DNA from: Triparma columacea
Lineage: Eukaryota; Sar; Bolidophyceae; Parmales; Triparmaceae
Length of the DNA: 17,173 bases
NCBI GenBank assembly: GCA_030267965.1
Contig: BRYA01000557.1
Location: forward strand, 1 to 17,173
Direction: 5' to 3'
The stretch's first letter is position 1. Every line of letters starts with the position of its first letter. Positions 16,767 to 17,173 of this stretch are shown in pieces. The position numbers and the translations under genes were made by a program. The notes beneath the pieces are model-generated. The model was not told where the DNA came from and did no database searches. It saw only the letters and a program-made list of their open reading frames with translations.

Positions 16767-17173
16767 TTAGTTGTAGTGTATGAATCCTGCAGAAAACTAA
16801 GGGAGGTATGGTGTGTCTCATTTTGGAGCGAGTTCGCACGAAGGGAAACTTCGAAGGGGGGGGGGACGGGCTGGGGGGGTGGGGGAAGATTAAGTAGCTG
16901 AAGACCGACGCGGGGGAGGGGGGGAGGGGGAGGAAGCAAAACAACACAATGCGGTTCAAATCTAATATGCTGATTATTCTCTTCTGGAAATCACCCGAAC
17001 AGGTATTGTGGAAGGAGGCAAGGGAATGGGAGGGGGGAGGAAATGTGATAGAACGTTGTTTCAAAGCTATAGTGTTTTTGAATTTAGGGAGGAAGGCGAA
17101 AAGTACCAAGGGCGAGTCGATGCTGGGGGGGGGGGGTCGACCAAAGAGTAAAAGGTCATTTCGCGACATTGTC
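16767..17173. other. G-run-rich 3' flank, no gene seen
   Basis: Runs of 7-10 G occur near 16857-16864, 16871-16877, 16919-16922 and 17126-17135. A minus-strand open frame spans much of it but is low-complexity Pro/Ser/Leu read from poly-C, and it overlaps the end of the sulfotransferase-like gene. The left part is presumably that gene's 3' UTR. No RNA gene or clear poly(A) hexamer was noticed. Confidence 0.4.

Noticed and set aside
16669..17169. 166-codon minus-strand frame at the right edge
   Set aside because: Pro/Ser/Leu low complexity from poly-C, overlapping the 3' end of a convincing plus-strand gene; no motif.

Overview
This is a gene-dense nuclear fragment from a eukaryote. Six of the eight confident genes carry spliceosomal introns with GT-AG ends, and the products are typically eukaryotic: radial spoke protein 3, NDC80, 20S proteasome beta-5 and a ubiquitin-like/WLM protease. 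There is no operon structure or Shine-Dalgarno signal. RSP3 means the organism builds motile 9+2 cilia or flagella at some stage. Small introns (about 60-320 nt), GC-rich coding sequence, long C/G homopolymers, Gly-rich tails and a Ser-Pro-stalked sulfotransferase would fit a unicellular alga, for example a marine stramenopile. That placement is a guess from style, not from alignment.

Layout, left to right. 1-1271: a C-rich stretch with one doubtful small coding candidate, then AT-rich sequence with a short tandem repeat. 1272-4582 (-): a 996-residue coiled-coil/LRR protein whose start codon sits in a 13-nt first exon. 4833-6181 (+): RSP3, divergent from the previous gene across about 250 bp. 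6323-7833 (-): a UBL-WLM metalloprotease with an extra C-terminal barrel-like domain, convergent with RSP3. 7977-9205 (-): proteasome subunit beta-5 (PSMB5). 9419-11737 (+): kinetochore protein NDC80, divergent from PSMB5. 11994-13889 (+): an uncharacterised coiled-coil protein with an RGG tail. 14029-15127 (-): an uncharacterised membrane protein with about five helices, convergent with the previous gene. 15534-16766 (+): a secretory-pathway sulfotransferase-like protein. 16767-17173: no gene seen.

Exon joins were worked out by eye, using donor and acceptor dinucleotides, CTAAC-like branch points and reading phase. Every chosen join keeps the frame and, in the known families, restores conserved sequence. 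Two genes have start codons in very short first exons, and the long open frames in the genomic DNA begin inside introns or at GTG codons. Introns tend to be G-rich at the 5' end with a C-dominated tract before the acceptor.

Functionally the window is a mixed housekeeping neighbourhood rather than one pathway. The divergent coiled-coil/LRR-RSP3 pair is the best lead to an undescribed component (possibly ciliary). The WLM protease and PSMB5 both belong to protein turnover. NDC80 is the microtubule-binding arm of the kinetochore. I saw no tRNA, rRNA, CRISPR array or transposon.
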